A DNA stretch of 64,000 bases from Euryhalocaulis sp050486445 (GCA_050486445.1 JBJHDH010000002.1:88116-152115), one strand, 5' to 3'. Counted from the stretch's first letter, positions 25,893-35,748 are shown. Translations and numbers: made by a program. Notes: a model not told the origin generated them from the letters alone.

Positions 25893-26702
25893 ATGACAGA
25901 TGCGCGCTATACCGCCCTTGTGCTGGCCGCCAATCGCGCCGGACCGCGCGATCCGCTGGCCGTCGCGGGCGGGGTCTCGCACAAGGCGTTCATCGACATC
26001 GCCGGCCAGCCGATGCTGCGCCGCGTGGTGCGCGCGGTGATGGAATCCGGCCGTGTGGGCCGGGTGATTGTGCAGATCGAGGAAGAGTCGATCGAGGAAG
26101 CCAAGGCGGTGCTCGCGCCCCTGCCCGGCGCCGACAGGCTGATCTATGTCCCCTCGCGCGAAAATATCGGCGCCAGCGTGATGGCGGCCACGGACGCCAT
26201 CGAGTCTCCTTTGCCGCTCATTATCACCACGGGAGACAACGCCCTGCATACGGGTGAGATGGTGCGGCATTTCTGCGACGCGCTGGACAGCGTAAGCGAG
26301 GACGCGGCCATCGGTCTGACGCCCGCCAGCTATATTCTGGAAAAATACCCGGAGGGGAATCGCGCCTTTCACCGCTTCACCGACGGGGCGTTTTCGAGCT
26401 GCAATCTCTATGCGCTGATGACGGACAAAGCCCTGACCGCGCCGCGCACCTTCAATAGCGGCGGCCAGTTCGCCAAAAAGCCCAAACGCCTGATCGCCGC
26501 GTTCGGCCTGCCGGCCTTTCTTCTCTACAAGAGCCGGCGGTTCAAACTGCGCACCGTGATCCGCGTGCTGTCCTGGGGCATCGGGGTGAAAACCGCGCCG
26601 GTGCTGATCCCCTACGCCGAAGGCCCCATTGATGTGGACCGGATGCAGGACTGGGAGCTGGCCAACCGCATCGTCGCGGCGCGCGAGGCCGGCGCGGCCT
26701 GA
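25893..26702 (+). CDS. MobA-like nucleotidyltransferase
   Basis: A 269-residue NTP-transferase fold protein. The N-terminal LVLAANRAGPRDPLAVAGGVSHKAFIDIAGQPMLRRVV is the nucleotide-binding loop with the conserved Lys, and ITTGDNALHTG near residue 110 corresponds to the metal-binding Asp strand. The GXG loop is extended, unlike MobA (guanylyltransferase), so the activated sugar or cofactor is unknown. It follows the MmgE/PrpD gene by 31 nt and is probably cotranscribed. Confidence 0.75.
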   Translation: MTDARYTALVLAANRAGPRDPLAVAGGVSHKAFIDIAGQPMLRRVVRAVMESGRVGRVIVQIEEESIEEAKAVLAPLPGADRLIYVPSRENIGASVMAATDAIESPLPLIITTGDNALHTGEMVRHFCDALDSVSEDAAIGLTPASYILEKYPEGNRAFHRFTDGAFSSCNLYALMTDKALTAPRTFNSGGQFAKKPKRLIAAFGLPAFLLYKSRRFKLRTVIRVLSWGIGVKTAPVLIPYAEGPIDVDRMQDWELANRIVAAREAGAA

Positions 26703-26723
26703 CCACTCTGTGCGGGATGCGCG

Positions 26724-27581
26724 TCAATCGCTCAGATCGACGCGCCAGACCTCGCCCTGCATCGCCTCGCTGATATAGAGGACGCCATCGGCCAGCGCGA
26801 CATTGGTGGTGAAGCTGCCCGCGCCCTCGGGCAGGCGGATAAGGCCGAGGCTCTGGCCATTCGGGTCGAACACCTCGACCGCCGCCGCGCCGAAAATCGC
26901 AGCATAGAGCGAGCCATCCGGCCCCAGCGTCATGCCGTCCGGGCGCCCGTCCGGCGTCGGCGCCCACACCGTGGTCCCGCCTGTCATTTCGCCCGGCGCC
27001 ATGTCCAGAATCTGTGAGCGGGAAAATTCTGCGACCAGCAGCCGGCCATCCTCTGTCAGGACCAGCCCGTTGGGAAACGCCATGCCATCGCGCGCCAGAA
27101 CCGCGCTATCCGAACCCGGCGGCACATAAAAGACCCGGCCAATGGGCGCGTCTTCGCTGCTGCCCGCCGGAGCGGTCGCGTAAATGCCGCCATCGGCGCC
27201 AATCACCAGATCGTTCAGCTCGCGCAGCGGCTCATCGCCGAAATGGGTGACAAGCGGCGCGAGCGACCCATCAGCTGGATCGAACCGCAGAATGCCTTCA
27301 GCGTCGGCCAGAAGCAGCGCGCCATCGGCGGCGAATTTCGCGCCATTGGGCCGGCCGCCGCCCGCGCCCTGCTCCACGCACTGGCCCTCCTCGACCGTCA
27401 GGATGCGGTTTCCGGTGATGTCCACCACCCAGATGCGGCCATCGGGGCCGATATTGATACCTTCCAGAAAGCCGCCACAGGTCGCCAGCCTCTCTGGCTG
27501 GCAATTCGTGCAGATCGCGCTCTGGGCCAGCGCCGCGCCGCCGTACAGAGCCGCCGTGAAGGCCAGCAGGATGATGCGCAT
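26724..27581 (-). CDS. Secreted SMP-30/gluconolactonase-like protein
   Basis: A 285-residue beta-propeller protein. Residues 1-21 are a signal peptide (cleavage expected after AALAQ). Repeated blades contain GPDGRIWVVD, RPNGAKFAADG, ELNDLVIGADGGIY, FPNGLVLTEDGRLLV and RPDGMTLGPDGSLY, the metal-binding propeller pattern of SMP-30/gluconolactonase/LRE. Likely a periplasmic lactonase of unknown substrate. The ATG at 27581 has AGGAG upstream; an earlier ATG is ignored. It is convergent with the nucleotidyltransferase gene. Confidence 0.85.
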   Translation of the reverse strand: MRIILLAFTAALYGGAALAQSAICTNCQPERLATCGGFLEGINIGPDGRIWVVDITGNRILTVEEGQCVEQGAGGGRPNGAKFAADGALLLADAEGILRFDPADGSLAPLVTHFGDEPLRELNDLVIGADGGIYATAPAGSSEDAPIGRVFYVPPGSDSAVLARDGMAFPNGLVLTEDGRLLVAEFSRSQILDMAPGEMTGGTTVWAPTPDGRPDGMTLGPDGSLYAAIFGAAAVEVFDPNGQSLGLIRLPEGAGSFTTNVALADGVLYISEAMQGEVWRVDLSD

Positions 27582-27753
27582 GTCTGACTCCTCCCCTCTT
27601 TTCACGGCATTCAAGCCCCCGGGCGCGGTGGCGGCAAGCCGGGCCGGATCGCAATTCGGACAGGCAGGCGGAACGCGGCGATAACAAAACCGTTTTCGAT
27701 ATCTGATGATCTGGCGCTATCCCCGCTCTGCCCGCCGCGCGCATAATGGCGCC

Positions 27754-28839
27754 ATGATGCGCCTCGCCCCTATGCCCGCTCTCGCTTTCGTTACGGCTCT
27801 CGCGCTGTTCGCCGCTGTCCCGGCCGGCGCGCAGCAGGCAGAGGCGCAGCAAGAGGAGGCGCAACGGGCTGCGCCCGTGCCGCCGGGGCTGGAGCTGGCG
27901 CTGGAGGCGGCGGAGGCGCTGGAGCCGCTGAAAGTCGTGATCGTGGCGCAGGATGGCGTGGTGCTGGCCGAACGCGCCTATGGCCGCAACAATATTGGCG
28001 CAGCGTCCAACATTAAATCAGCGTCGAAATCCATCATCTCCGCCCTCGTTGGAATCGCCATCGACAAAGGCGTGCTGGAGGGGCCGGACCAGCGGGTCGC
28101 GCCGCTGCTGGACGGCGACCTGCCCGCCGATCCTGATCCGCGCCTGTTCGAGATCACCATCGGTCATCTGCTGTCCATGCAGGCCGGGCTGGATCGCACA
28201 TCGGGCCAGAATTACGGACGCTGGGTCACCAGCCCGAACTGGGTGCGGCATGCGCTTGCGCGTCCGTTCGTGGCGGAGCCGGGCGGACCAATGCTGTATT
28301 CCACCGGCTCCACCCATCTGCTGTCGGCGATCCTGACCCGCGCCACGGGCCGATCCACGCGCGATCTGGCGCGCGACTGGCTGGGGCCGCTGCCCGGTTT
28401 CACCATCGGCGGCTGGGACCGCGACCCGCAGGGCATCTATATGGGCGGCAACCAGATGGCGATGAGTGCGCGCTCGCTACTGGCCTTTGGCGAGCTGTAC
28501 CGCAATGGCGGCCACGCGCCGGACGGGACGCAGCTTCTGTCGCCAGAATGGATCGAGGCGTCATGGACGCCGCGCACCGCTTCCCGCTTTACCGGCGATT
28601 CCTATGGCTATGGCTGGTACGTCCGGCGCCTTGGCGGCGTGCAGACGCATTATGCCTGGGGCTATGGCGGACAGATGCTCTATATCGCGCCGGAGCTGGG
28701 CCTGACCGTGGCGATTCTGTCCGACGACAGCGCGCCCTCGGGCCGCACCGGCTATCGCGCCGAACTGCACGCGCTTTACGCCGTCATCGCCGACGCGCTG
28801 CGGACGCCCGCGGAACAGGACCACGCCAGCCGGTTCTGA
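27754..28839 (+). CDS. Secreted serine hydrolase, beta-lactamase (class C-like) fold
   Basis: About 361 residues, with an N-terminal signal peptide ending near AGAQQ and a Gln/Glu-rich linker. The catalytic SxxK motif is SASK (in NIKSASKSIISALVG), and YST in MLYSTGSTHLLSAIL is the YxN-like second motif. The C-terminal WGYGGQMLYIAP carries the KTG-equivalent strand in altered form. Proteins of this type are penicillin-binding-like esterases or peptidases; resistance to beta-lactams should not be assumed. Two adjacent ATG codons (27754, 27757) are possible starts. Confidence 0.83.
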   Translation: MMRLAPMPALAFVTALALFAAVPAGAQQAEAQQEEAQRAAPVPPGLELALEAAEALEPLKVVIVAQDGVVLAERAYGRNNIGAASNIKSASKSIISALVGIAIDKGVLEGPDQRVAPLLDGDLPADPDPRLFEITIGHLLSMQAGLDRTSGQNYGRWVTSPNWVRHALARPFVAEPGGPMLYSTGSTHLLSAILTRATGRSTRDLARDWLGPLPGFTIGGWDRDPQGIYMGGNQMAMSARSLLAFGELYRNGGHAPDGTQLLSPEWIEASWTPRTASRFTGDSYGYGWYVRRLGGVQTHYAWGYGGQMLYIAPELGLTVAILSDDSAPSGRTGYRAELHALYAVIADALRTPAEQDHASRF

Positions 28840-28866
28840 AGCCCCGCTTCAGGCCCTTCTGGACGA

Positions 28867-29493
28867 TCAGACCACCCATGTCTTCGGATCGTTGATAGGC
28901 TTGCCTTCCAACAGCCGGATCAGGCCGACCACGTTGCGGATCAGCCACCAGATCGCCAGCGCGATCAGGATCAGCACGCCGATAAAGACGATGGTCAGCA
29001 CAAGTCCGACCAGGCCGGCGACCAGCCCGATCCAGAATGTGCGAATCTGGAATTTCAGGTGCGAAGCCAGCACCGGATCGAGCGTGTCCTGCTTCACATA
29101 AGCGAGGATAACGCCAGCCAGCGCCGACAGGCCGCCGGTGACGCCGATGGCCAGATAAAGCGCATAGGCCGCGATCGTGATGGCGCGGTCATTGCTTTCG
29201 GAAATGATGGCGCGCGCCGATTCCATATGCACGCGCGTCTGCTCCTGCGCCGACTCGGCCGCGCCGCGCACACGCGCCGTCGCTTCCTCGGCGCGGGCGC
29301 GGAAATCCTCGCCGCGGCTGCGATAGTCGCCGCGCAGCGCCGCCTCGTCCGGGCCTTCAGCGCCGGCGCTGTAGTCGGAAGGCGGCGGAGGTGGAGGTGG
29401 AGGTGGTGGCGGCTGCTGTCCGCCGGGCGGGCTTCCCGCGGCGGAACCCGGCGATTTCGGATCGGGATTGGCCGGATCGGATGTGTCGGACAT
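28867..29493 (-). CDS. DUF4870-like membrane protein with Pro-rich N-terminus
   Basis: A 208-residue protein with a disordered, Pro-rich head (a run of 11 prolines near residues 28-38) followed by a charged helix and three membrane segments (about 105-130, 152-175 and a final 178-198). The HLKFQIRTFWIG and WLIRNVVGLIRLL pieces match the Tic20/DUF4870 pattern. Function unknown. The proline run is encoded by a GGAGGT-type microrepeat near 29385-29415 that could slip in replication. Confidence 0.7.
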   Translation of the reverse strand: MSDTSDPANPDPKSPGSAAGSPPGGQQPPPPPPPPPPPSDYSAGAEGPDEAALRGDYRSRGEDFRARAEEATARVRGAAESAQEQTRVHMESARAIISESNDRAITIAAYALYLAIGVTGGLSALAGVILAYVKQDTLDPVLASHLKFQIRTFWIGLVAGLVGLVLTIVFIGVLILIALAIWWLIRNVVGLIRLLEGKPINDPKTWVV

Positions 29494-29576
29494 CAGGGCG
29501 CCTCGAGTCTGGAGCAGGAACCGGCGCGATCTTACGCGCGCCCGGCGGCCGGTTCAAACAGAGTTGAGTGACGAAC

Positions 29577-29885
29577 CTAGCGCCGCCCCCAGGCGCGCTT
29601 GACGGCGAACACCCCGGCAATGGCCGCGAAATACAGGCCCGTGCGCAGGATCAGCATCACGCCCTCGCTGTTCAAAAACCGGGCCGAGGCGCTGGCCGAG
29701 GCGCGCGCCCATCCATCCCCGCCAGCCAGAAAATACAGCAGCGGCAAAGCGTAATCTGCCGTCAGCGCCGCCATTACCATCCAGGCCAGCGCATGCCAGC
29801 GCCGCAGCATCAATCCCGCGAACAGCGAGATTGCGCCGATCAGCACGAAATCGAGCGCGTCGAAATTGCGCAAAACGTCAAGCAT
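29577..29885 (-). CDS. Small membrane protein
   Basis: A 102-residue protein with three or four hydrophobic helices and a basic C-terminus. I cannot name its family. The ATG at 29885 is preferred (GGGGGAGAGG in front); a second ATG lies five codons upstream. It stands between the DUF4870-like gene and the end of the flagellar operon, on the same strand. Confidence 0.55.
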   Translation of the reverse strand: MLDVLRNFDALDFVLIGAISLFAGLMLRRWHALAWMVMAALTADYALPLLYFLAGGDGWARASASASARFLNSEGVMLILRTGLYFAAIAGVFAVKRAWGRR

Positions 29886-29980
29886 CGCCCTCTCCCCCAA
29901 CCGGTCCCCCCAGACCGGGCGTCATATGAATTTACCCTGAAATTCCACGCCCGCGAACCCGCGCGGGGCTCACAACTCTT

Positions 29981-30778
29981 TCATGCGGCGCACAGGGCCG
30001 GCGAATCGGCCAGATGGCGCGCCAGGCGCGCGATGTCCGACGCCGCCGCGCAATCGGACGCATATTCGAACAGACCCTGCTGGCGGCGGATAGCGGCGGG
30101 AATGGCGGCGTCGCGCCGCACTGCGCCGGCGAACGCCGGATCGAAATCGAGAAAGGCCCGGCAGGTTTTCGCAAAGCCGTCGAACACGCGGCGGCCCTGT
30201 CCGTCGCTTTCCACCAGATTGACGGCGACGGCAGGCGCCGCGCCTTCGTCGCGCAGGCGCAGCATCTTCACAAAGGCATAAGCGTCGGTGAGCGCGGTTG
30301 GCTCGGCGGTCAGCACAACCAGAACATCGTCGGCCGCGCCGGCCAGGCGCAGCAGCGATGGCGCGGCCCCGGAGGCCAGGTCGACCAACACATGATCGTA
30401 GGATAGGGCCAGCGCCGCCAGCGCAGCGGCCAGATTCGATACCTGCTCCGGCGGCAAGCCGGCGAGCGCACCGCAGCCGGAACGGCCGGCGATTACGTCC
30501 ATCCGCGCCATACCCTCGCGCCGCAGCGGCGTCACCGCCCCGGACAGCGGCGCACGTCCGGCCATCACGGCGGCAAGGTCGGCGACGGGCGCGAGCCCAA
30601 GCTGCACATCCAGATTGGCCATGCCGAGATCGCCGTCGAACAGCAGCACGCGCGCGCCGTCCCGCGCCAGCGCCTGCGCAAGGCTGGCGGCCAGCACCGT
30701 CTTGCCGACGCCGCCCTTGCCGGAGGCGATGGCGGTCATCCGCCCCCGCGGGCGCGGCGCAGGAGCAGAAGCGCTCAC
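29981..30778 (-). CDS. flhG: FlhG/FleN-type MinD-like ATPase
   Basis: A 265-residue MinD/ParA-family ATPase with the deviant Walker A SGKGGVGKT (near residues 19-27), LLFDGDLGMANLDVQLGL and a Walker B HVLVDLASG. FlhG proteins limit flagellar number and position together with FlhF. It overlaps flhF by four bases and is the last gene of the flagellar operon. Membrane attachment helix at the C-terminus (DIARLARHLADSP) is short. The assignment rests on family motifs and on the flhA-flhF-flhG order. Confidence 0.88.
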   Translation of the reverse strand: MSASAPAPRPRGRMTAIASGKGGVGKTVLAASLAQALARDGARVLLFDGDLGMANLDVQLGLAPVADLAAVMAGRAPLSGAVTPLRREGMARMDVIAGRSGCGALAGLPPEQVSNLAAALAALALSYDHVLVDLASGAAPSLLRLAGAADDVLVVLTAEPTALTDAYAFVKMLRLRDEGAAPAVAVNLVESDGQGRRVFDGFAKTCRAFLDFDPAFAGAVRRDAAIPAAIRRQQGLFEYASDCAAASDIARLARHLADSPALCAA

Positions 30779-31851
30779 GCTTCCACCATCGGCGCATCCG
30801 CCGCGAACAGTCCGGCCGCTTCCACTGCGCCGGACTCCGCCTCTTCCAGCAGCAGGCGCGCCAGACGCAAGGGCGTGGCCGGCGTGAACCCGCCGACAAG
30901 AAACGGCGAGGCCGAAACCTGGGCGAACGCGAGACCGCCAGCCTCCGCCGCCGCCAGCGCCGCGCCCTTGTGGCTCACCGCGTCCAGCTTGGTCACGATC
31001 AGGCGGCGGGCGCCGATACGGGCAAAGGCGAGCGCATTGGCCGCCGCCTCTTCCGCCCGCATTCCCGCGTCCAGCACCAGCACCGGCTCGGCCCCGGCGG
31101 TTTCGGCCATCGCCAGCAGCATGGCGAGATCGTCTTCCTCGAACGGATTGGCGGCGGGGCCGTCAATCACCACCAGCGCCTCGCCCGCCGAGGCGAACTG
31201 GCGCAATTGCGAGATGTCCTCGGCGAAGGCGAAATCTGCCTGCGCCGCTTGCGCATAGGTCTCAAGCTGGACGCGGGCGCCGGCGCGTACGGTATCGGCG
31301 CAGATCAGGCGCGCGCCCTGACCGGCGAGCGCGGCGCGCGCCGCCAGCTTGCCGCAGGCGGAGCTTTTGCCGGCGCCGGGCGGACCCACCAGCAGCACCG
31401 GACGGCGGCCGCCCGGCTGCACGGGGCGGAAGGAAAAGCGCGTCTCCAGCGCCAGCGCCAGCGCCGGGACAGGCTCGGTCTCGCCCATCGCTGTGGCGCT
31501 GCGCGCCAGCTCGTGCGCAAGCTTCGCGGGGGCGCCATGCCAGGCCAGTGATCCGGCCAGGGCGGCGGCGGCGTTCAGGCTGACGCCGGCTTCATCCGGA
31601 GAGGTTGGGGGCGGTGGTTCCTGCGAGTCATCAAACAGGGGTTCAGGCGCGGCGGACGGAGCGGATGGAGCAATGTCTGGAGCGGGCGGCGGTCCCTGTT
31701 CCGGCCATGGATCCTCAATGGCGGCGCGCACTTCCAGATTGCCGCCGCGGCTGCGTTCAGACGAAATGATAATGGCGTCCGGCCCCATTTCCCGCCGGAC
31801 CATGGCGAGAGCTTCCGCCATATCGTGCGCGATGAAGGATCTCAGGCGCAT
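30775..31851 (-). CDS. flhF: FlhF-type SRP-like GTPase
   Basis: A 358-residue protein with N-terminal MRLRSFIAHDMAEALAMVRREMGPDAIIISSER, typical of FlhF, a Pro-rich linker (about 50-100), and a C-terminal SRP-type GTPase domain: GPPGAGKSS, DTVRAGARVQL, TKLDA. FlhF sets the polar flagellation site. One oddity is that the usual DTAG motif of G3 is replaced by VVIDGPAAN, so GTP hydrolysis may be altered. It overlaps flhG by four bases and follows flhA by three. Confidence 0.88.
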   Translation of the reverse strand: MRLRSFIAHDMAEALAMVRREMGPDAIIISSERSRGGNLEVRAAIEDPWPEQGPPPAPDIAPSAPSAAPEPLFDDSQEPPPPTSPDEAGVSLNAAAALAGSLAWHGAPAKLAHELARSATAMGETEPVPALALALETRFSFRPVQPGGRRPVLLVGPPGAGKSSACGKLAARAALAGQGARLICADTVRAGARVQLETYAQAAQADFAFAEDISQLRQFASAGEALVVIDGPAANPFEEDDLAMLLAMAETAGAEPVLVLDAGMRAEEAAANALAFARIGARRLIVTKLDAVSHKGAALAAAEAGGLAFAQVSASPFLVGGFTPATPLRLARLLLEEAESGAVEAAGLFAADAPMVEA

Positions 31852-31854
31852 GGC

Positions 31855-33966
31855 CTAGACCTGCCCCATCGTGCGCAGGCGCGCTCTGGGATGGATTTCG
31901 TTCTGGCTCATCACCGGCGTCTGGTTACGGAATCGCTCCACCAGGGACCGAACATAAGGCCGAATCGCGGGGCTGGTCAGCAGCACAGGCGCGGCCCCCT
32001 GAGTGGCGGCGTCTTCGAACGCACTGCGCACGCGGGCGACAAACTCATGCAGGCGTGACGGCGCCAGCGCCAGTTGCCGGTCCTCGCCGGCGCCGACCAG
32101 CGCCTCGGAAAAAGCCGTCTCCCATTCTGGCGACATGGTGATGACCGGCAGGGCGCCATCGGATGCGCGATTGGCGTGGCAGAGCTGGCGCGACAGGCGG
32201 CCGCGCACATGCTCGACAATGGCGGTGAGGTTCTGTGTATGGGCGCTGGCCTCGGCGATCCCTTCCAGAATCGCGGGCAGATCGCGGATAGACACGCGCT
32301 CGCCCAGCAGGCTCTGAAGCACACGCTGAACGCCGGAGCGGCTGATCTGCGCCGGGCAGATGTCCTCGACCAGCTTCTGATGTTCTTTCGGCAGTTCGGC
32401 CAGCAGCTTCTCGGTCGCCGCATAGGTCAGCAGGTCCGGCATGGAGTCGCGCAGGATTTCGGTGAAGTGCGTGGCCAGCACAGTGGCGGGGTCGACCACG
32501 GTCAGGCCACGGAAGGTCGCCTCCTCGCGCAGGGCCTCCTCCACCCATGCTGCGGGCAGGCCGAAGGCCGGCTCCTTCACATGCTCGCAGGGCAGGTCGA
32601 TGGGACGGCCGCCCGGATCCATGACCAGCAGATGGCCGATCTTCAGCCGGCCCTGCCCCGCCTCCAGCTCCTTGACCCGGATCGTATAGGCGTCCTGCCC
32701 CAACGCCATATTGTCGAGGATGCGCACCTGGGGCATCACAAAGCCCATCTCCTGAGCCAGCGAGCGGCGCAGCGCCTTCAACTGGTCGGTCAGGCGGCGG
32801 CCTTCCACCTCATTGATGAGCGGCAGCAGGCCGTAGCCCAGCTCGATCTTCAGCTCGTCGATGGCGAGTGACTCGGAGATGGGCGGCTCCACCGGCTCGG
32901 CCTGTTCGGCGGCCTCGGCCGCCGCCGCGTCGCGCGCGGCCTTCTGCCGCGTCTGCCGGTGCAGGAAGAAAGCCGTGGTTCCGGCCAGCAGAGCCAGCAG
33001 GCCGAACGGCGCCAGCGGCATGCCGGGCAGCATGCCCGCACCAAAAGCCAACACAGCCACCATCGCCAGCCCCTGCGGATAGCCGGTGAACTGTTTGGTC
33101 AGGGCCTTGTCCGCGGCGCCTTCCACGCCCGCCTTGGAGACCAGCAGGCCCGCGGCCACCGAGATGATCAGGGCCGGCACCTGCGCCACCAGACCATCGC
33201 CGATGGTCAGCACCGTATAGGTCTGCGCCGCCTCGCCCAGCTCCAGCCCGTGTTGAAGCGTGCCGATAACGATGCCGCCGATAATATTGATCGCTGTGAT
33301 CAGCAGACCTGCCACCGCGTCCCCGCGCACGAATTTGGACGCGCCGTCCATGGCCCCGAAGAAATTCGATTCCGCTTCCAGCGTCTTGCGGCGCTCGCGC
33401 GCCTGATCCTCGGTAATAAGGCCCGAGGAAAGGTCGGCGTCGATGGCCATCTGCTTGCCGGGCATGGCGTCCAGGCTGAAACGCGCCGCGACTTCGGCGA
33501 TACGGCCGGAACCTTTTGTGATGACCACGAAATTCACGATCACCAGGATGATGAAGACGATGGCCCCGATGATGTAGGAGCCGTCCATCACGAAATTGCC
33601 GAACGCCTCAATGATATTGCCGGCGGCCTGCGTACCTTCATGGCCATGCGAGAGGATCATCCGGGTGACGGCGATGTTCAGCCCCAGGCGCAGCATGGTG
33701 GCCAGCAGCAGCACTGAGGGGAAGGCGGAGAACTCCAGCGGGCGCTGAATGAACAGCGCCGTCATCAGAACGAGAACGGAAAAGCTGATCGAGATGGCGA
33801 TGGCGAAGTCCAGCAGCCAGACCGGCATCGGCATAATCAGCATCAGCAGGATGCAGACCACGCCCACGGCCAGCGCCACATCGCCGCGCAGCGGCGCGCG
33901 AATGACGGCGCGCCAGTCGATCTGCCCCGACGGGGCGGCCGGCGGAGAGGGGAGCGTATCGGCCAT
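31855..33966 (-). CDS. flhA: Flagellar export gate protein FlhA
   Basis: A 703-residue type III export component. The N-terminal half holds about eight membrane helices and the conserved loop around RIAEVAARFSLDAMPGKQMAIDADLS (residues 155-180). The soluble C-terminal half (about 360-690) binds chaperone-substrate complexes; LGYGLLPLINE and GLTVVDPATVLATH are recognisable pieces. FlhA forms the nonameric gate of the flagellar export machine. It sits between flbD and flhF with gaps of 11 and 3 nt. Confidence 0.96.
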   Translation of the reverse strand: MADTLPSPPAAPSGQIDWRAVIRAPLRGDVALAVGVVCILLMLIMPMPVWLLDFAIAISISFSVLVLMTALFIQRPLEFSAFPSVLLLATMLRLGLNIAVTRMILSHGHEGTQAAGNIIEAFGNFVMDGSYIIGAIVFIILVIVNFVVITKGSGRIAEVAARFSLDAMPGKQMAIDADLSSGLITEDQARERRKTLEAESNFFGAMDGASKFVRGDAVAGLLITAINIIGGIVIGTLQHGLELGEAAQTYTVLTIGDGLVAQVPALIISVAAGLLVSKAGVEGAADKALTKQFTGYPQGLAMVAVLAFGAGMLPGMPLAPFGLLALLAGTTAFFLHRQTRQKAARDAAAAEAAEQAEPVEPPISESLAIDELKIELGYGLLPLINEVEGRRLTDQLKALRRSLAQEMGFVMPQVRILDNMALGQDAYTIRVKELEAGQGRLKIGHLLVMDPGGRPIDLPCEHVKEPAFGLPAAWVEEALREEATFRGLTVVDPATVLATHFTEILRDSMPDLLTYAATEKLLAELPKEHQKLVEDICPAQISRSGVQRVLQSLLGERVSIRDLPAILEGIAEASAHTQNLTAIVEHVRGRLSRQLCHANRASDGALPVITMSPEWETAFSEALVGAGEDRQLALAPSRLHEFVARVRSAFEDAATQGAAPVLLTSPAIRPYVRSLVERFRNQTPVMSQNEIHPRARLRTMGQV

Positions 33967-33977
33967 CTAGCGCCGGA

Positions 33978-35327
33978 TCACGCCGTCCGTGTCTGGCCGG
34001 GGGACGGAACCATCACGCCCTCGTCCATATACTGACGCAATTTGTTGCGCAGGGTGCGGATCGAGATGCCGAGAATATTGGCCGCGTGCGTGCGGTTGCC
34101 AAGGCAATGGTCCAGCGTATCCAGGATCAGTTCCTGCTCCACCTCGGCGACTGTGCGTCCGACTTGCGCCGCTTTCGCCGCGAAGGCGGCGCGGGTGGCG
34201 GCGCTCTCTGTTCCCGGCCGCCAGACCGAGCCATCCGGCATGCGGATCGCTTCCGCTCCAATCTCCGCTCCATCCGCCAGCAGCACGGCGCGGTGCATGG
34301 TGTTTTCCAGCTCGCGCACGTTTCCGGGCCAGGGGCGGGTGAGCAGATGATCGCGTGCGCCAACGGCGATGGGGCGGTCGGGCACCCCGTTCGCATCCGC
34401 ATATTTTTTCGCGAAATGCTGGGCCAGCGCCATGATGTCGGCAGGCCGCGCGCGCAGGGGCGGAATGGCGAGATTGACCACGTTCAGGCGGAACAGCAGG
34501 TCTTCGCGAAACGTCCCTTCCGTTACGGCGCGGGAAAGGTCACGGTTCGAGGTGGCGATCACGCGGATGTCCACCTTGACCGGCTTATTGCCGCCTACCC
34601 GGTCGATCTCCCGCTCCTGCAACGCGCGCAGCAGCTTGGCCTGGAGCCGGGCGTCCATCTCGCTGATCTCGTCGAGCAGCAGTGTGCCGCCGTCGGCTTC
34701 CTCAAACTTGCCGATGCGCCGCGCCACCGCGCCGGTGAAGGCGCCTTTCTCATGACCGAACAGTTCCGATTCCAGCAGGTTTTCCGGGATCGCGGCGCAG
34801 TTTATGGAGATGAAGGGCTTCTGCGCCCGGCGTGAACGGGAATGGACGTAGCGGGCCATCACCTCTTTGCCGACGCCGGATTCGCCGGTGATGAGGATCG
34901 AGGCTTCCGACTTCGCCACCTGGTCGGCGAAGGCCACAATCTCTTTCATCGCCGGGTCGTGCGTGACGAAAGCGCGCGTATCTTCGCTGACGGCGGCCAG
35001 CACGGCGGCGATCAGGTCGGCGTCCGGCGGCAGAGGAATGAATTCCTTGGCCCCGGCGCGGATCGCGGCGGCGGCGGCTTCCGGCCGGGCGCGCACGCCG
35101 CACGCCACGACCGGAACGCGGATACGCTCCGCCTCGTTGGCCGCGATCAGAGCTGCGATGTCCAGCGCCATATCGACCATCAGCAGGTCGGCGCCCTGAC
35201 CGGCGCGCAGCGCGGATGTGGCCTGCTGGATCGAATCGACCTGAGCGATCCTGGCGCCCCGCCGCATGGCGATCTGTGCGGCTTCGGCGAGCTGGCCGCT
35301 CATGGATCCGACGATAAGAACCCGCAT
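33978..35327 (-). CDS. flbD: Sigma54-dependent activator FlbD
   Basis: A 449-residue NtrC-class regulator. The central AAA+ domain has GESGVGKE (Walker A), GAFTGA (sigma54 contact loop) and DEISEMD (Walker B); the C-terminal HTH reads GNRTHAANILGISIRTLRNKLRQY. The N-terminal receiver is degenerate: the acidic pair normally at residues 7-12 is replaced by VGSMSG, although LLMVDMALD keeps an Asp. This fits Caulobacter FlbD, which is controlled by FliX instead of a kinase. It activates late flagellar genes after basal-body assembly. It lies between fliN and flhA, as in Caulobacter. Confidence 0.93.
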   Translation of the reverse strand: MRVLIVGSMSGQLAEAAQIAMRRGARIAQVDSIQQATSALRAGQGADLLMVDMALDIAALIAANEAERIRVPVVACGVRARPEAAAAAIRAGAKEFIPLPPDADLIAAVLAAVSEDTRAFVTHDPAMKEIVAFADQVAKSEASILITGESGVGKEVMARYVHSRSRRAQKPFISINCAAIPENLLESELFGHEKGAFTGAVARRIGKFEEADGGTLLLDEISEMDARLQAKLLRALQEREIDRVGGNKPVKVDIRVIATSNRDLSRAVTEGTFREDLLFRLNVVNLAIPPLRARPADIMALAQHFAKKYADANGVPDRPIAVGARDHLLTRPWPGNVRELENTMHRAVLLADGAEIGAEAIRMPDGSVWRPGTESAATRAAFAAKAAQVGRTVAEVEQELILDTLDHCLGNRTHAANILGISIRTLRNKLRQYMDEGVMVPSPGQTRTA

Positions 35328-35385
35328 GGTTCTGCTCCCTTAGCGGCGCCGGCGGCCGGCGCGTTCTTCCAAACTGTGTGCGCGC

Positions 35386-35748
35386 CTAGCTGGCGCCGTT
35401 GTCCTTGATGATTTCCGTCATGGTCACGCCCAGCCGCTCTTCGACGATCACGATCTCGCCGCGCGCCACCAGGCGGTTGTTCACATAGATGTCGATAGCC
35501 TCGCCGACCTTGCGGTCCAGCTCCAGCACCGTTCCGGGCCCGAGCCGCATCAGCGATGCAACATTCATATGCGTGCGCCCGAGTACGGCCGAGACATTCA
35601 CCGGCACATCGGCGACAGGCGCGAGGTCCGAAGCGGCATGCCCCGCTTCGTCGTCTTCCATCATCATCGCGCCGGATGTCGCCGGAACCCCGGGCGGCGG
35701 GCCATCCTGTTCGAAATCCGGCAAGCCAAGTGCGTCTTCATCGCTCAT
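35386..35748 (-). CDS. fliN: Flagellar switch protein FliN
   Basis: A 120-residue protein whose last 75 residues form the SpoA/surface presentation domain: DVPVNVSAVLGRTHMNVASLMRLGPGTVLELD, then VGEAIDIYVNNRLVARGEIVIV. FliN is a component of the C-ring that switches motor direction. The acidic N-terminal extension (residues 1-45) is longer than in the E. coli protein (137 total) but normal here. It overlaps the FliH-like gene by four bases. Confidence 0.93.
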   Translation of the reverse strand: MSDEDALGLPDFEQDGPPPGVPATSGAMMMEDDEAGHAASDLAPVADVPVNVSAVLGRTHMNVASLMRLGPGTVLELDRKVGEAIDIYVNNRLVARGEIVIVEERLGVTMTEIIKDNGAS